Assembly: GCF_032884065.1 (NCBI RefSeq)
Contig: NC_088866.1
Location: forward strand, 56,999,866-57,063,865
From: Artemia franciscana
Lineage: Eukaryota > Arthropoda > Branchiopoda > Anostraca > Artemiidae
DNA length: 64,000 nucleotides
Reading direction: 5' to 3'
The notes below the pieces were generated by a model, which had not been told where the DNA came from, ran no database searches, and worked only from the letters and a program-made list of their open reading frames with translations. This document shows positions 33,173 through 45,244 of this stretch, in pieces. The first letter of the stretch is position 1. The number at the start of each line of letters is the position of its first letter. A program made the position numbers and the translations under genes.

Positions 33173-34978
33173 ACAAGAGCTAAGAGCTCATATGGTACTT
33201 ATGACGAGGCGAGAAGAGCCAAGAGATCATATGGTATGAGCTCTAACAAAATTCTATGAATCAATAGATTGGTTTCAAAAGGAAAATAAGAGGCTTAATA
33301 CCGTTCAGGATTTAAAATAAGAGCTCTGAGTCACGATGTCCTTCTAAATATCAAAATTCATTAAGATCCGATCACCCACTCGTAAGTTATAAATAACTAG
33401 TTTTTTCTTTTAATTTTTCCTCTCCCTTTAGCCCCAGATGGTCGAATCTGGGAAAACGACTTTATCAAGTCAAATTGTGCAGCTGCCTGACACGCCTACC
33501 AATTTTCATCGTCCTAGCACGTCCAGAAGCACCAAACTCGCCAAATCACTGAACCCCTCCCCCCAACTCCCCCAAAGAGAGCGAATCCAGTACGATTCTG
33601 TCAATCACGTATCAAGGACATTTATTTATTCTATCCACCAAGCTTCATCCCGATTCCTAGACTCCAAGTGTTTTCCCAAGATTCCCCCCTCCAACTCCTC
33701 CCAATGTCAAAAGATCTGGTCGGGATTTGAAATAAGAGCTCTGAGACATGAATTCCTTCTAAAAATCAAATTTCATTAAGATCCGATCATCTATTCGTAA
33801 GATAAAAATACCCCAGTTTTCAAGTTTTCCAAGAATTCCAGTTTCCCCCTCCTACTCCCCCCAATGTCACAGGATCTGGTCAGAATTTAAAATTAGAACT
33901 TTAAAGCACAAGATTCTTCTAAATATCAAATTTCATTAAGATCTGGTCACCCTTTCGTAAGTTACAAATACCTCAATTTTCTAAATTACCCCCCACCCCA
34001 ATTCCACCAAAGAGAGCAAATACGGTCCGGTTATGTCAGTCACGTATCTTAGACAGGTTTCTATTCTTCCCATCCAGTTTCATCCTGATCTCGCCGCTTT
34101 AAGTATTTTCTAAGATTTCCGGTCCCCCCAACTGCCCCCCTCCAATTAAGCTTGATCCGGTTGAGACTTAAAATAAGAGATCAGAGTTACGAGGTCCTTC
34201 TAAATAAGAAGTTTCATGAAGATTCGATCACTCCTTCGTAAGTTAAAAATATGTCATTTTTCTTATTTTTCAGAATTAACCCCCCCCCAAAAGAGCAGAT
34301 CCGTTCCAATTATGTAAATCACGTATGTAAGACTTCTGCTTATTTTTCCCCCAAGTTTCATCCCGATCCCTCCAATCTAAGGGTTTTCCATGATTTTAGG
34401 TTCCCCCACCCCAAACTTCCCACAATGTCACCAGATCCGGTCAGGATTTAAAATAAGAGCTTTGAGACACGATATCCTTGTAAATACCAAATTTCATTGA
34501 GATCCCATCACCCGTTCGCAGGTTAAAAATACCTCATTTTTTCTATTTTTTTAGAATTAACCCCTCCCCCAACTACCCCAAAGAGAGCGGATCCGTTCCG
34601 GTTATGTCGATCATGCATCTAGGACTCGTGGTTATTTTTCCCACCAAGTTTCATCCCGATCCCTCCACTCTAAGTGTTTTCCAAGTTTTAGGTTTCCCCC
34701 TCCCAACTCCCCCCCAATGTCACCAGATCAAGTCGGGTTTAAAATAAGAGCTCTGAGCCACGATATCCTTCTAAATATCAAATTTCACTGAGATCCGATC
34801 ACCCGTTCGTAAGTTAAAAATACCTCATTTTTTCTAATTTTTCAGAAATAAATTCAGAAATTAACAGGCCCCCCATTCCCCCCCCAGATGGTCAAATCGG
34901 GAAAACGACTATTTCTAATTGAATCTGGTCCGGTCCCTGATACGCTTGCCAAATTTGATCGTCCTAGCTTACCTGGAA
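33173..34978 (+). mobile_element. H element copy 2, left part
   Basis: Collinear with the copy at 17356-19165: same AACAAGAGCTAAGAGCTCAT start, same number and order of internal units, same variable C runs. It stops at ACCTGGAA, where a hAT element begins, and its last 100 bp resume at 40397. Small open frames at 33438-33779 and 34251-34451 are shadows of the array. Confidence 0.75.
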
Positions 34979-35710
34979 CTGGGTTGCCAAAGGGACACTT
35001 TTAGTGCTTTTTTGACACTTTTTCACTCTGGGTGACACCGTGCCACTATTGGGTGAAAAATGGCCACTTTTTGAAAAAAAGGACACTTTTTGGCATTTTT
35101 TCAAAATCAGTACCATATGTATTTATTTTCAGTTTTTTCTTAACTGCAACTGCTTTTAATTTGTGCTTTTCCGGTTCGTTTCCGTCTTAGGGATTTTTTT
35201 TATCGTATCCGCACTGCTTTTCTTTTCAAAAGCGCAAAAATTCAAACTTGGTGAAACATGTGACTTGTTCAAGAGAGTTTAGAAAAAGTTTTTTTGATAA
35301 AAAACTGAAGCAAGCATATTGCTGCTGGTAAGTAAAAGCTTAGGGTGTTTTATGACTTGTAGTCTACAGGAGTATGCAGAAGTTCGGCCTGGATAGTAGT
35401 TAGTAGCAAACTATCTGATCCTGATCTGATTTGCTGCTGCTTAATCATTTCTTGGACGAGGGTGAACCTCAGTTTATTTCCTGAATTAAGACATTAAGCT
35501 TTTGGTAAATATGCAGTTTAGTTTCACATGCATTTGAGAGGGTGGACCTGTTCCATATGGGCACAGTCTAACCCACAAGAAAATTATCTGGTAACTGTAA
35601 ACATATAATACTGTCATTGACTGAACATCACATCTAGTGTGCCAAGTGCTAACTAAGAAAATGTGCTTTTTGCCCAAAGTGATGAAAGGATGCAAGAACA
35701 ACAGTGAAAA

Positions 35711-36910
35711 ATGTTTTGCTTTACATTCTGTAACCTGGTGGACTGTTTAAAGCAGAAACAGAAGACTGTTATCGAAACCAACCAAGCTTCCAAGCCATTT
35801 CATAAGCAAATTGGCAAAATTGTACCTACCCAATCACATGCAGTGTGGTCACCCCTGGTTACCTTTTTTGTGAAACAGTCAAAGGAACCCTTTGCAGACA
35901 AGGCTTCAAAAGATAAGGCATCCAAGATTCAAGCCTACATGAAAGAGCCTACAACTAAGGCATATCTGTACTTTCTGGCTTCTGTGCTTGGTAAGGTAAA
36001 TACATTGGACGTACAGTTCCAGTCTGGGGACACAATGATCCACACTTTGATAACAAGCTTCAGATCGACATTGAAAGTGATCATGAGATGCTTCATTAAA
36101 CTAGAAATCCTGAACAGAAGTGATGCTTTTGAGTTGCCTCTTGATCCCTGAAGCTACAAAGATGTGAAAGATGTGTTGTGTGATCCCAACACAGAAGCTT
36201 AAGTGAATGAAGAAGGAGCATCAGGGAAGCTGTTGAACAGTTTAGGCTGACTTGCTTGGGATTCTACGTCAAACTGGTGAAGCAGATGAGAAAGTGGGTT
36301 AATCATAAAGATAAGACGTTACAAGCTCTCGAGTATTTAGACCCGAAAGTTGCCATGAATGGAACTGTTGAAATGATTAGTCTATTAGAACCATCAGATT
36401 TAGCAAACTCCTGGAGAAAAGTCAGAGCGAGATAGAGTCTGCTAGAGACACTCTAGAAAACCAGTGCCTGAGCCTGCCAGATTCCAAAGAAGAAATGAGC
36501 CTGAAGTCTGGTGGTGAAGAGCTAGTTTCCTCATCATCTTAGTTATGGAAGCTCTTGTTAGATGGGAAGAATCCTGACGGCACTCCCAAATTCTTTGAAC
36601 TATAAACCTTTATGTTGAACTTATGCGCATTACCTCACTCAAGTGCTGGTGCCGAAAGATAATTTTCTCAACTAACAAACATTAAAACTAACTTGCGAAA
36701 TCGGTTGGAAATAAAAACTGTGGATTTCCTCATGCATGTAAAGCAGATGGTTACTCGTAGCGCTGCGTTGGTGGATCGGTCTCAGATTTCGCCAATATTA
36801 CTTAACAACTTTTCGAGGTGGTACTGCAAGGCTGACGACAAGGATGAGAAAATATAGAATGAATCTGAACCTGACCTATTTGCTGACCAATCAGAAAACC
36901 AAATAACGGA
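35711..36910 (+). pseudogene. hAT transposase, decayed
   Basis: The 146-codon frame 35711-36151 contains EPTTKAYLYFLASVLGKVNT and FQSGDTMIHTLITSFRSTL, a mid-transposase block of hAT proteins. After stops, frames give LQALEYLDPKVAMN, then FFEL...FMLNLCALPHSSAGAER and FSQLTNIKTNLRNRL: the C-terminal hAT dimerisation domain with its LPHSSA-x-ER-x-FS signature. At least four stops or frame changes lie between these parts. Confidence 0.88.
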
Positions 36911-37022
36911 AATCAGATTGATGTAGCCGAGGTTTTTTTCTCCAAAATGGTTAACCACTAGAAATTCATTTTTTTTTTCAAAAATGAAAGCTGAAGATTT
37001 GAACAGATTTCTTGTACAGGAA

Positions 37023-37053
37023 TTCTGCATTAAAGTTTAGTTCTGCATTAAAG
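37023..37053. repeat. 13-bp direct repeat at LINE 3' boundary
   Basis: TTCTGCATTAAAG occurs at 37023-37035 and again at 37041-37053, where the hAT sequence meets the 3' end of the minus-strand LINE. It may be a slippage product of target-primed integration or a target-site repeat. A third copy at the LINE 5' end was not found. Confidence 0.6.
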
Positions 37054-39790
37054 CATAAGCACGTCAGAACAAATACAATGGTAAAATAAATGTTAAGGGA
37101 TAAACATAGTTACAAAGTTATATCAATTATTAAAATGTGAAACAAAATAGGGAACGAAAGAGTTTTTGTACCTCATGGTCAACAATTGGGGACACAAGTC
37201 AAGTTGGGTATTTGGAGCTCTACAAGCACTAAGTCTTGCATTAGGAAGGATTAGGGGGTATTCTTTGAAGGAGAGAAGAAAACGTCTATGATAGTCAGAA
37301 CTAAGGCACTTGTGCCCAAAGTTCATGGTAAGGAAGTGACGTTGTGATTCCAATGTAGTGAGTTCAAGTCTAGCCAAACCTTCATCGTAAGTAGTATAGG
37401 ACGTCCCCAGTATAGATTTTATAGCTCTTTTTTGAATGCTTTCAATTTTGGAACATTGGGATGTGGTTAACCCAGGGTGTCAGACAGGGCAAGCGCATTC
37501 AAGACAAGGTCTTGTATAAGAAAAATACATTATTTTAAGGTTCTTGATTGATTTGAGAACCGTTTGAGAAGGGAGAAATATTTAAGGAGGAAACCGCCTG
37601 TTTTAAATAAGTGAAAAGAGTGAGATTTCATTTAAGGTCATTGTCGAAATGCAATCCAAGCAGCTTAACCATGTTTAAATTTGGAATGCAAAGGTAATTA
37701 TTGATTGGGGGTACATTTTTTAAAAAGGAGAATAGCATTAAATTGCTTTTCAGTGTGCTTAGATTGAGTTTAACATTGTCAAGGTCGTTCTTTAAGTTGT
37801 TAATGAGTGATTCAAGTTTAACGCCCAAAGTGTTAGGGGTTTGACAAAGGTTAATTAATGTCAATTAGTCTGCAAATTTAAAAGTGTTGTCAAAGTTTGG
37901 TAAAACATTGTTAAAAACAATTAAAAATACTAAAGGATCCAATTTAGTCCCTTGGGGTGCTCTACAGGAAATCTAGGTAAAACCTGATGAATCTCCGTTA
38001 GGGAGGACTACACATTGCTCACGATCAGACAAAAAACTAGCTACCATACATAAAACAAAATCTCTGACACCTAAAGCCCTTGCATTATCAGTAACTGTCT
38101 GATGATCCAAGTTGTCAAAGGCTTTGCTAATATCAGCAAAAACAGCCTCAACGTAGGAACTACTTAACTCAAGATGTTTGAAAACAGTGTCAAGTATATA
38201 ACATAAGCAATGGGTGGTGCTATGATTCGGCCTTAAGCTAAACTGATTTGGATTAATTTTATCTTGAATATCGTCAAAGAGGAAATTGTAAATAAAACTT
38301 TCAAAAATTTTAGAGAAAATAGAGGTTTTTGATATTGGTCTAAGTCGGAGGGAACTTTTGGGGTCTTGTTTTTCGGTGTAGGTGACATAATAGCTCGCTT
38401 AAAACACACTGGAAAAATACCATCTACAAAACATTGGTTAAAAATTGCAGTTAGAGGTACACTTAAATAAGGGGCACATTTCACACTCAATTTGGTAGGG
38501 ATATCACCTGGGTACACTGACTTATTTGTATCAAGATTTTCGAGTTTAAGCTGAGTCTGATGTATTTCAATCACAGGAATTTCACTCACTGCACTGTTGG
38601 CCGGTGTATTTTGGAGTGGCGGGTGAGCTTTACAAGTTGAAGCAAAATAATCATTTATGATGTCCGCAGTCACAGGGTCGCCATTACTATCCAGCAAGAG
38701 AAACTTAGAAGAGACCTTTCCCATGAGATCTTGGATACATTTGTGGAAATTCTTAGGGTTAGAATACAGTAACTTATTGAGCACGTGAGCACTGTGCTCT
38801 TTTCTTGCTTTACAGATTTCACTAATAACAATGTTTCGAAGTTTTCGAGATTCTTGGAAAAATCCTTCCTTAAAGAGTCTATCGCATTCATTTATTAGGC
38901 ACAAATTTTTTTTATCTATCCATGGTTTACAAGTGGATTTGCGATTGACTTTTTTCACTAGAAACGTGTCACAGTATAACTGGAAAAGTTCTGCTGAAAA
39001 CTCAGAAGTCATTTCATCACCATTAGTAAGACATAGGATATTGGCCCAGGATTTGGAGCTAAGTTTTACTTTGAAATGGGAAATCTTCTCGTCAGTAATG
39101 GGCCTGTTTCAATAACTAATCAATGGTTTAGGGGGAAAGGATGATAAAGAGGTCCAAAAGATTCATAGATGGTCACTTGTCCCTAATGGAAGGGCAATTT
39201 TTGGGGCAAAATAGTAATCTTCAATTTTGGTAAAAATCAAGTCTAGGGTTTTATCACTGCGTGTAGGCGACCTGACAACCTGATCAAGACTAAGAGCAGC
39301 GCTAAGCCACTTTTGGTCTAGCTCATTAAAATCACCACATAATGTAATTGCAGCAAAGGGGTACTTGCGGCAAATTCTGCCATTATAAAATTGCAGATAT
39401 GCCGTCAGCTCCTTCTTAAATCCACTACGAGGAGGGTAATAAATAATACAAAAAATCATGCAAGATACGTCTTTTGGGAGGTTTTTGGGTCTGGTCCAGA
39501 GCCATAAAACTTCAGTTTTTGAGTTGTTCTCTATTTCAGGAGATGAAAGAATCCGATTTGGGAGGGTACACTTACAAAACAAGCCACTCCTCCACCATGA
39601 GATAGAGGAATACCAACTTTGCCCAATCTGGCTTAAAATGATTAAGCCCCAGTCTGTGGGAAATGGTAGACAAAATTTTGTAGAAGATCTGATATGCTAC
39701 TGAAGGAAAAGAGGGAGCGAGGGCAATTAAGCCGTGTCGGCAGTGACAGACATCGTATCTGCGGTCTGCTGGCACAAATATTTTAAGCCC
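37041..39790 (-). mobile_element. Non-LTR retrotransposon inside the hAT element
   Basis: Minus-strand frames read the APE endonuclease (39163-39582: CGDFNELDQKW, DKTLDLIFT, GTSDHL) and the RT (38233-39012 linker and fingers; then SKIFESFIYN, NQFSLRPNHSTTHC, FADISKAFDNLDHQTV, RAPQGTKLDPLVFLIVFN, FKFAD) and the post-RT part (37628-37864, MVKLLGLHFDND). Stops and frameshifts are present throughout, and the second catalytic aspartate region of RT is broken. It belongs with Jockey/CR1-like LINEs; clade not resolved. Confidence 0.88.
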
Positions 39791-40396
39791 TGTCTTCGTT
39801 ATGGCGTTTTTCGGCCGAGACGGCTGGGGCGGCTCATAGTGAAGACAGGTTTTATCGCCGTTTTTGTTTTATCGCCGTACAGAGTAGACATTTTGGCTGA
39901 AAACACATAAACTAAACAACACAATTTGTCATTTATCTTAGTTGTACTCCAACATTTCTTTACGTTCCTGTAAAACCGCAAACGCAACACAAATGACTCA
40001 AAATTTTCTGCAGCTCCTGAAATAAGACTGCACTTTCTAATTTTTTTCCAAAGACAACGAAAACGAAAACTGTCGGGTTTTACTGAGTTTTCGGAAGAAG
40101 AATAACTATTACAACCGAAGGTTTGAGAGAACCAGAGAAATTGTACTAAATTCTTTTTCTTCTTGGCGTATAAGGCGATTTGAGGTTTTAAATGGGACTT
40201 TACTTATTTGAAGAACCGCTTTGCTTTTACTTGAAAAAGAAGAAGGCAAATCTGGCTCTGGAGTTGCGAGAAAACCATTTAAAGCCTTTTTTTGTCAACT
40301 TTTAAAGTATATTGGCTAATTTTCTAGGAGGACACTAAAAGTATTCCTTTTTTGCTGAATTTGACACTTTAGTCCCAAAAAGTTTTGGCAACCCTG

Positions 40397-40504
40397 ACCT
40401 GGAAGTGACTAAAGTAACAAAACCGGGACCGACAGACAGACAGACAGACCGACAGAATTTGCGATTGCTATATGTCACTTGGTTAATACCAAGTGCCATA
40501 AAAA
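40397..40504 (+). mobile_element. H element copy 2, right end with hairpin
   Basis: Continues the H element after the hAT insertion: CCTGGAAGTGACTAAAGTA, a (GACA)n block (40427-40448), GAATTTGCGATTGC, then the terminal hairpin at 40471-40500 (TATG-T-CACTTGGT, loop TAAT, ACCAAGTG-C-CATA, one mismatch). Confidence 0.85.
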
Positions 40505-40639
40505 CAAAAGTCATGTACAAGATCAGGATAGCAACAGAAAAACTTGAAGAAGAGATCAACTTCATCAACGCAATCAAAATCCTTGAATCTATGAAGACTT
40601 TTTCGAAAGAATATCAGAGGACGAAATTAATGACTTTTC

Positions 40640-41240
40640 ACTGACAGTTCAAAACTATATGTCATACTGAAAGAAGTCAATCCAGATGGAGATTTCGTCA
40701 AACATCATTGCTGGTTACTTGAAATATCTCGTTTTGACCACTGAGTTCAGAGTCAAGCCAAGACCGCAATGCATCAGCTCTTTAGGCAACATTTTAGAAT
40801 CCTGCTTGAAATGTTGACTACAATGATGGAAGATAATCTCAGAGCTTGTCTGGAAAATTTTCAGACATACTGGTCTTTATGTCAAAAAGAACGGTTTAAA
40901 AAACCTTTAAAAAAGAACGGTTTCAGTTACAAATGTTGAGTAAGCAACAACGTTGTTTCCAAACCAAGAACATCCCATTTTACTGCTTTTTGATTTAAGC
41001 TTGTTTCAGTGTAGAATGACGCTACTTACTTCAGAGAAGTCTTAGGTAAAAGAAATTGTCAACAAGATCAGCTTAAGCAAGGTTATCTCCTCTGCAAATT
41101 AGCTGTGAAAACATCTCTTATAGTTGCTACTGCTGAAAAAAAAACATTTAGCAAGCTCAAGATTGTTAAGAATTGACTGAGAACTGCCATGGTTGATTCT
41201 TGACTATCTTCCCTTGGTCAGCAAATTTTAACTAGCCTAG
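40640..41240 (+). pseudogene. Second hAT transposase remnant
   Basis: Frames near 41080-41230 read CKLAVKTSLIVATAEKKTFS, KLKIVKN, stop, LRTAMVDS, stop, LSSLGQQI. This is the hAT C-terminal signature (A-x-AE-x-x-FSKLK-x-IKN-x-LR-x-x-M), closest in pattern to ZMYM-like hAT proteins. The upstream part (from about 40640) is decayed. Its termini were not identified. Confidence 0.6.
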
Positions 41241-41459
41241 TTTTAATTTTCAGCTGATCCTAACTATATCCATCATACCAAAGATTAAGAAACTAGTCTT
41301 TATTTATACCAATGAAAGATGTATACTTAGATGTACAAGTTAATCCAAGATTAGGCACTGTTTGGGCACTAGGTATTAACCTGATCTTGCTGAAGGAGTT
41401 GTCATAGTGGGAGATAAAATCCTAATAATTAAACAGGAGAGACAAAATCTTAATAATTT

Positions 41460-41730
41460 TTCAGGGGCTGGGTCAAAATGTTTCCCTCTCCATATCCAAA
41501 AAAACCTAGATCTGGTTCCAAAGATCATGTAACAGGGGCTTTGGGGTTGATACAACCACCCAAAGGCTGGGGTAAGGATTGTAAGTTATGCCTTAAGGGC
41601 TTACAAGGTTTTTATGGAAAGGGTCGCTGTTTAAACTTTAGAAAATGTTTATTCGATTGGAAACCATAAGTTCTAGTTCTTTTTAAAGAATCGACAGTAA
41701 TAGGAGAGGAACTAGCTCCCTCTCAAAGCC
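41460..41730 (-). repeat. Degenerate F-like module
   Basis: Carries the module blocks seen at 31.1-31.8 kb in inverse order: GGGGTTGATACAACC, GTAAGTTATGCC, GGAAACCATAAGTTCTAGTT. Weak similarity; no boundaries seen. Confidence 0.35.
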
Positions 41731-42031
41731 CTTTTTTCTCCAAAAGCATTTCATCAACGTCGTGAGATACCAATGTTGTTTGAAGCAATTAAAAGACCAT
41801 ATAAAACTGAAAACAACCAGAAATAACAGGCAGCAAAATAGCACTGTTGAAGTAATGAGCAATAGCGGCCCAATTTAATACTTATTAATTTAAAAAAAAA
41901 ACCTGGTCAATCATAAAGAAGTAGAAAAAAGGATTTGTGGTAGAAACTTTACATCCGATAGTAAATAGAATGTATGTCCTGATATATTTAAGAGTTTTAA
42001 AGTGTTTTTGGTAAAATTCTTGTTTACTTAC

Positions 42032-42061
42032 TTTTTTTGCTATCTTGGATAGGGGTTAGGC
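42032..42061 (-). CDS. Fis1-RING family micro-exon (30 nt)
   Basis: Acceptor TTATTTTCCAG and strong donor AAA|GTAAGT flank a 30-nt segment. Entered in phase 1, as exon 'b' at 22.3 kb ends, it reads GLTPIQDSKK and leaves in phase 1, as the exon at 30.1 kb requires, giving DSKKN-IVIIKNNEV. The array copies read LTGYEMTSYDSK-IVVLKNDEL at this point. Being so short, it rests on phase and splice-site agreement more than on similarity. Confidence 0.4.
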
Positions 42062-42489
42062 CTGGAAAATAAAATTAGAGTGAAAGCACTAAACTCATAA
42101 AGACATGAGAACAGTAAAAAAAAGATATTTGTTGGAGCTTAAGGCTCATCTTCCATCAAGAATTCCTTCTTGACTGGTATAATTGGCATGAAGGTCAGCA
42201 TTTTCACTTCCTTTAGATTTTGTTTGTTTGGCAATCAGATTTCTTCTAGTGTATATCATGTCATGACACACATTCAGTTTACTATTGAATGTAAAGTTTC
42301 TACAACTCCTTTTATACTCCTACTATTTTGCTGCTCGTTTTTTCTTCTATTTCTGGTCGTTTTGAGTTTTACATATTCTTGGAACTATTTCAAACAACAT
42401 TGGAATCTGACAACTTCAATGAGATATTTTGGGGAAAAGAGGGTTTTTAGTTTCAAAAAAAAAAAAAAAAATCAAAAGTTAAACAACCA

Positions 42490-42960
42490 CCCTTTCCTTT
42501 AAAAATCTTGTAAGCCAATTGGGCACAGCTTAAAATTCTTATCCCCAGCCTTTGGGAGATTGTATCAGCCCCAAAGGCCTTTTTACATGTCCTTTAGACT
42601 TGTTTTCTTAAATTTATTACAATTTTTTCTTAAATTGTTTTTCTTAAAAACACACGAGAACTTCTGATTTCCAATTTAATGAGCACTCTCTGGAGTTGAT
42701 ATGGCCACCTCTTCCGTATAAAACTCATATATTAACAGTGGGCAACTAGTACAGCTCATACACCCTGACCTGAGGACTATGTGGGGGGGGGGATAGTGTC
42801 AGCCTAAGAAATATGATTACTAGACGTTTCAATTATGTTGTAGAAAATGACAATATCAGAATTTTGATTAGATGTGTTTGAGGAAATGATGGGGGGGGGG
42901 TTGATTGTTAATAAATGTTTCTGATTGATTCCCAGTCAATTTTTATTCTTGAAATGGGTA
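42490..42960. repeat. Degenerate F-like modules
   Basis: Contains TAAAAATCTTGTAAGCC, CCCAGCCTTTGGGAGATTG and GAATATGATT-type blocks similar to the modules at 31.1-31.8 and 41.5 kb, plus G runs at 42783 and 42891. Low-confidence relation. Confidence 0.35.
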
Positions 42961-42974
42961 CTAAAACTTTTCCA

Positions 42975-43757
42975 TTTAAACAGTTATAAATATCACATTT
43001 TTTCTAATTTTTCAGAACTACTCCCCCCCATCTACCCCAAAGAGAGCAGATCCGTTCCGGTTATGTCAATCATGTATCTCGGACTTCTGCTTATTTTCCC
43101 CACCAAGTTTCATCCCGATCCCTCCACTCTAAGTGTTTTCCAAGATTTCAGGTTTCCCTCTCCAAACCCCCCCCCTCAATGTCACTAGATCGGGTCGAGA
43201 TTTAAAATAAAACTCTGAGACACAATATCCTTCAAGATATCAAATTTCATTGAGATCCGATCACCCGTTTGTAAGTTAAAAATACCACATTTTCTCTAAT
43301 TTTTCAGAACTAACGCCCCCCAACTACCCCAAAGAGAGTAGATCCGTTCCGGTTATGTCAATCATGTATCTAGGACTTGTGCTTATTTTCCCCACCAAGT
43401 TTCATCCCAATCCCTCCACACTAAGTGTTTTTCAAGATTTTAGGTTTCCCCTCACAACTCCCCCCCCCCACTAATGTCACCAGATCCGGTCGGGATTTAA
43501 AATAACAGCTCTGAGACACGATATCCTTCCAAACATCAAATTTAATTCAGATTTCATTAAGAAATACTTCAATTTTTCTATTTTTTTGAATTAACGGGCC
43601 CCCCACTCCCCCCCCCAGATGGTCAAATCGGGAAAAAGACTATTTCTAATTCAATCTGGTCCGGTCCCTGATACGCCTGCCAAATTTCATCGTCCTAGCT
43701 TACCTGGAAGTGCCTAAAATAGCAAAACCAGGACCGACAGACAGACAGACTGACAAA
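42975..43757 (+). mobile_element. H element copy 3, 5'-truncated
   Basis: About two and a half array units (markers near 42985, 43272 and 43560) followed by the 3' region GATGGTCAAATCGGG, ATTTCATCGTCCTAGCTTAC and GACAGACAGACAG. It stops at AATTTGCAATTGG just before the terminal hairpin and is joined directly to an inverted F element. Confidence 0.8.
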
Positions 43758-45240
43758 ATTTGCAATTGGTATTGCTGATTTTAAATATATATGTTTCATC
43801 AAGATTTGTCTTACCCATGAAAAGTTACGAGCCTGAAAAATTGGCCTTATTTTAGAAAATAGGAGGAAACACCCCCTAAAAGTCATACAATATTAACGAA
43901 AATTACACCATCAGATTCAGCGTATCAGCGAACCTTAGTGTCAAAGTTTCAAGCTCCTATCTACAAAAATGTGGAATCTCGCATTTTTTGCCAGAAGACT
44001 GATCACAGATGCGTGTTTATTTGTTTTTTTTTTCAGGGGTGATCGTATCAACTCAGTGGTCCTAGAATCTAGCGAGAGGGCTCATTCTAACGGAGATGAA
44101 AAATTTTAGTGCCCTTTTTAAGTGATCAAAAGATTGGAGGCACCTAGGCCCCATCCCATGCTCATTTCCCCCCAAAGTCACCGGATCAAAATTTTGAAAT
44201 AGCCAATTTATTCACCATAGTCGAATAACCTAATAACTATATCTTTGGGGACAACTTACTTCCCTGTAATCCCCACGGGAGGCTGCAAGTTACAAACTTT
44301 GACCTGTGTTTACATAGAGTAATGGTAACTGAGAAATGCACAGACATTTTCAGGGGATTTTTTTGGTTTACGGGGGAGATAGTTGAAGGGGGGGTACGTG
44401 GGAGGATATTTCCATGCAAGAACTTCTCATGGGGGAATAGAATTTCAATGAAGGTGGCGCAGGGTTTTCTGGCATTATTTGACAAAAACAATGAAAAAAT
44501 AAATATGAAAAGTTTTTTCTACTGATAGTAAGGAGCACCATCAAAACTTAAAACAAACAAAAATTATTACACATATGATGGGTTTGCCTCCTCATAATAC
44601 CTTACTCTTTACGCTAAAATATTTTTAGTAATTTCAACTATTTATTTTACAGCCTTTGTGATTCAGAGGTCATTCTTAAGGAATTGGGAGAAAATTTAAG
44701 CTTTAGAGTAAAGAGCAAGGTATCGACAAGGGGTGAACCCCCTCATATATGCAATAAAAATATATGAATATAGAAGTTCGTTACGTAAGTTACATATATT
44801 TTTTACTAATGAAAACGTTTGTAAAAAATTTAAAGTTCTAGTTACCTTATATGTAATCAAAAACTTGGAGGGCAACTAGGCCTCCTCCTTCGCTCCTCTT
44901 TTTTCAGAATCTTCCAATTAAAACTATGAAAAAGCCATTTAGCCAAAAAATTAATATGCAAATTTTGTTTTAACTATTTATGTGCAGAGAACCAAGATTA
45001 AAACATGCATTAATTCAAAAACGTCCAGGAACTAAATAATTTTTTTTAATGAATGTAAGGAGCAACATTAAAACTTAAAACGAACAGAAATTACTCCGTA
45101 TATGAAAGGGGCTTTTCCCCTGCAACCTCTTACTTTTTAAACTTAAGTTTTTTTTATTGTTTTAAAAAGTAGAGTTGTGAGGTCAAATTTTAGCGTAAAG
45201 AGCGAGGCATTGCAGAGGAAAATCCCCTTCCATATACATA
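43758..45240 (-). mobile_element. F element copy, inverted, truncated both ends
   Basis: Starts inside the F body (TATTGCTGATTTTAAATATA), having lost the terminal hairpin at its junction with the H element, and runs through all internal blocks to a truncated palindrome at 45035-45240. Body frames at 44237-44491 and 44322-44525 are shadows shared with other F copies. Confidence 0.75.
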
Positions 45241-45244
45241 TAGG

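Larger units (their letters stand above)
34979..40396 (+). mobile_element. hAT transposon inserted in H element
   Basis: Ends are CTGGGTTGCCAAA and, reversed, CAGGGTTGCCAAAA: inverted repeats of the hAT CAGGGTTGCC type. A perfect 8-bp target duplication ACCTGGAA flanks it (34971-34978 and 40397-40404), and the H element reads on across it. Several GACACTTTTT subterminal repeats lie near the left end and in inverse form near the right end. It holds a decayed transposase on the plus strand and a minus-strand LINE. Confidence 0.95.
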
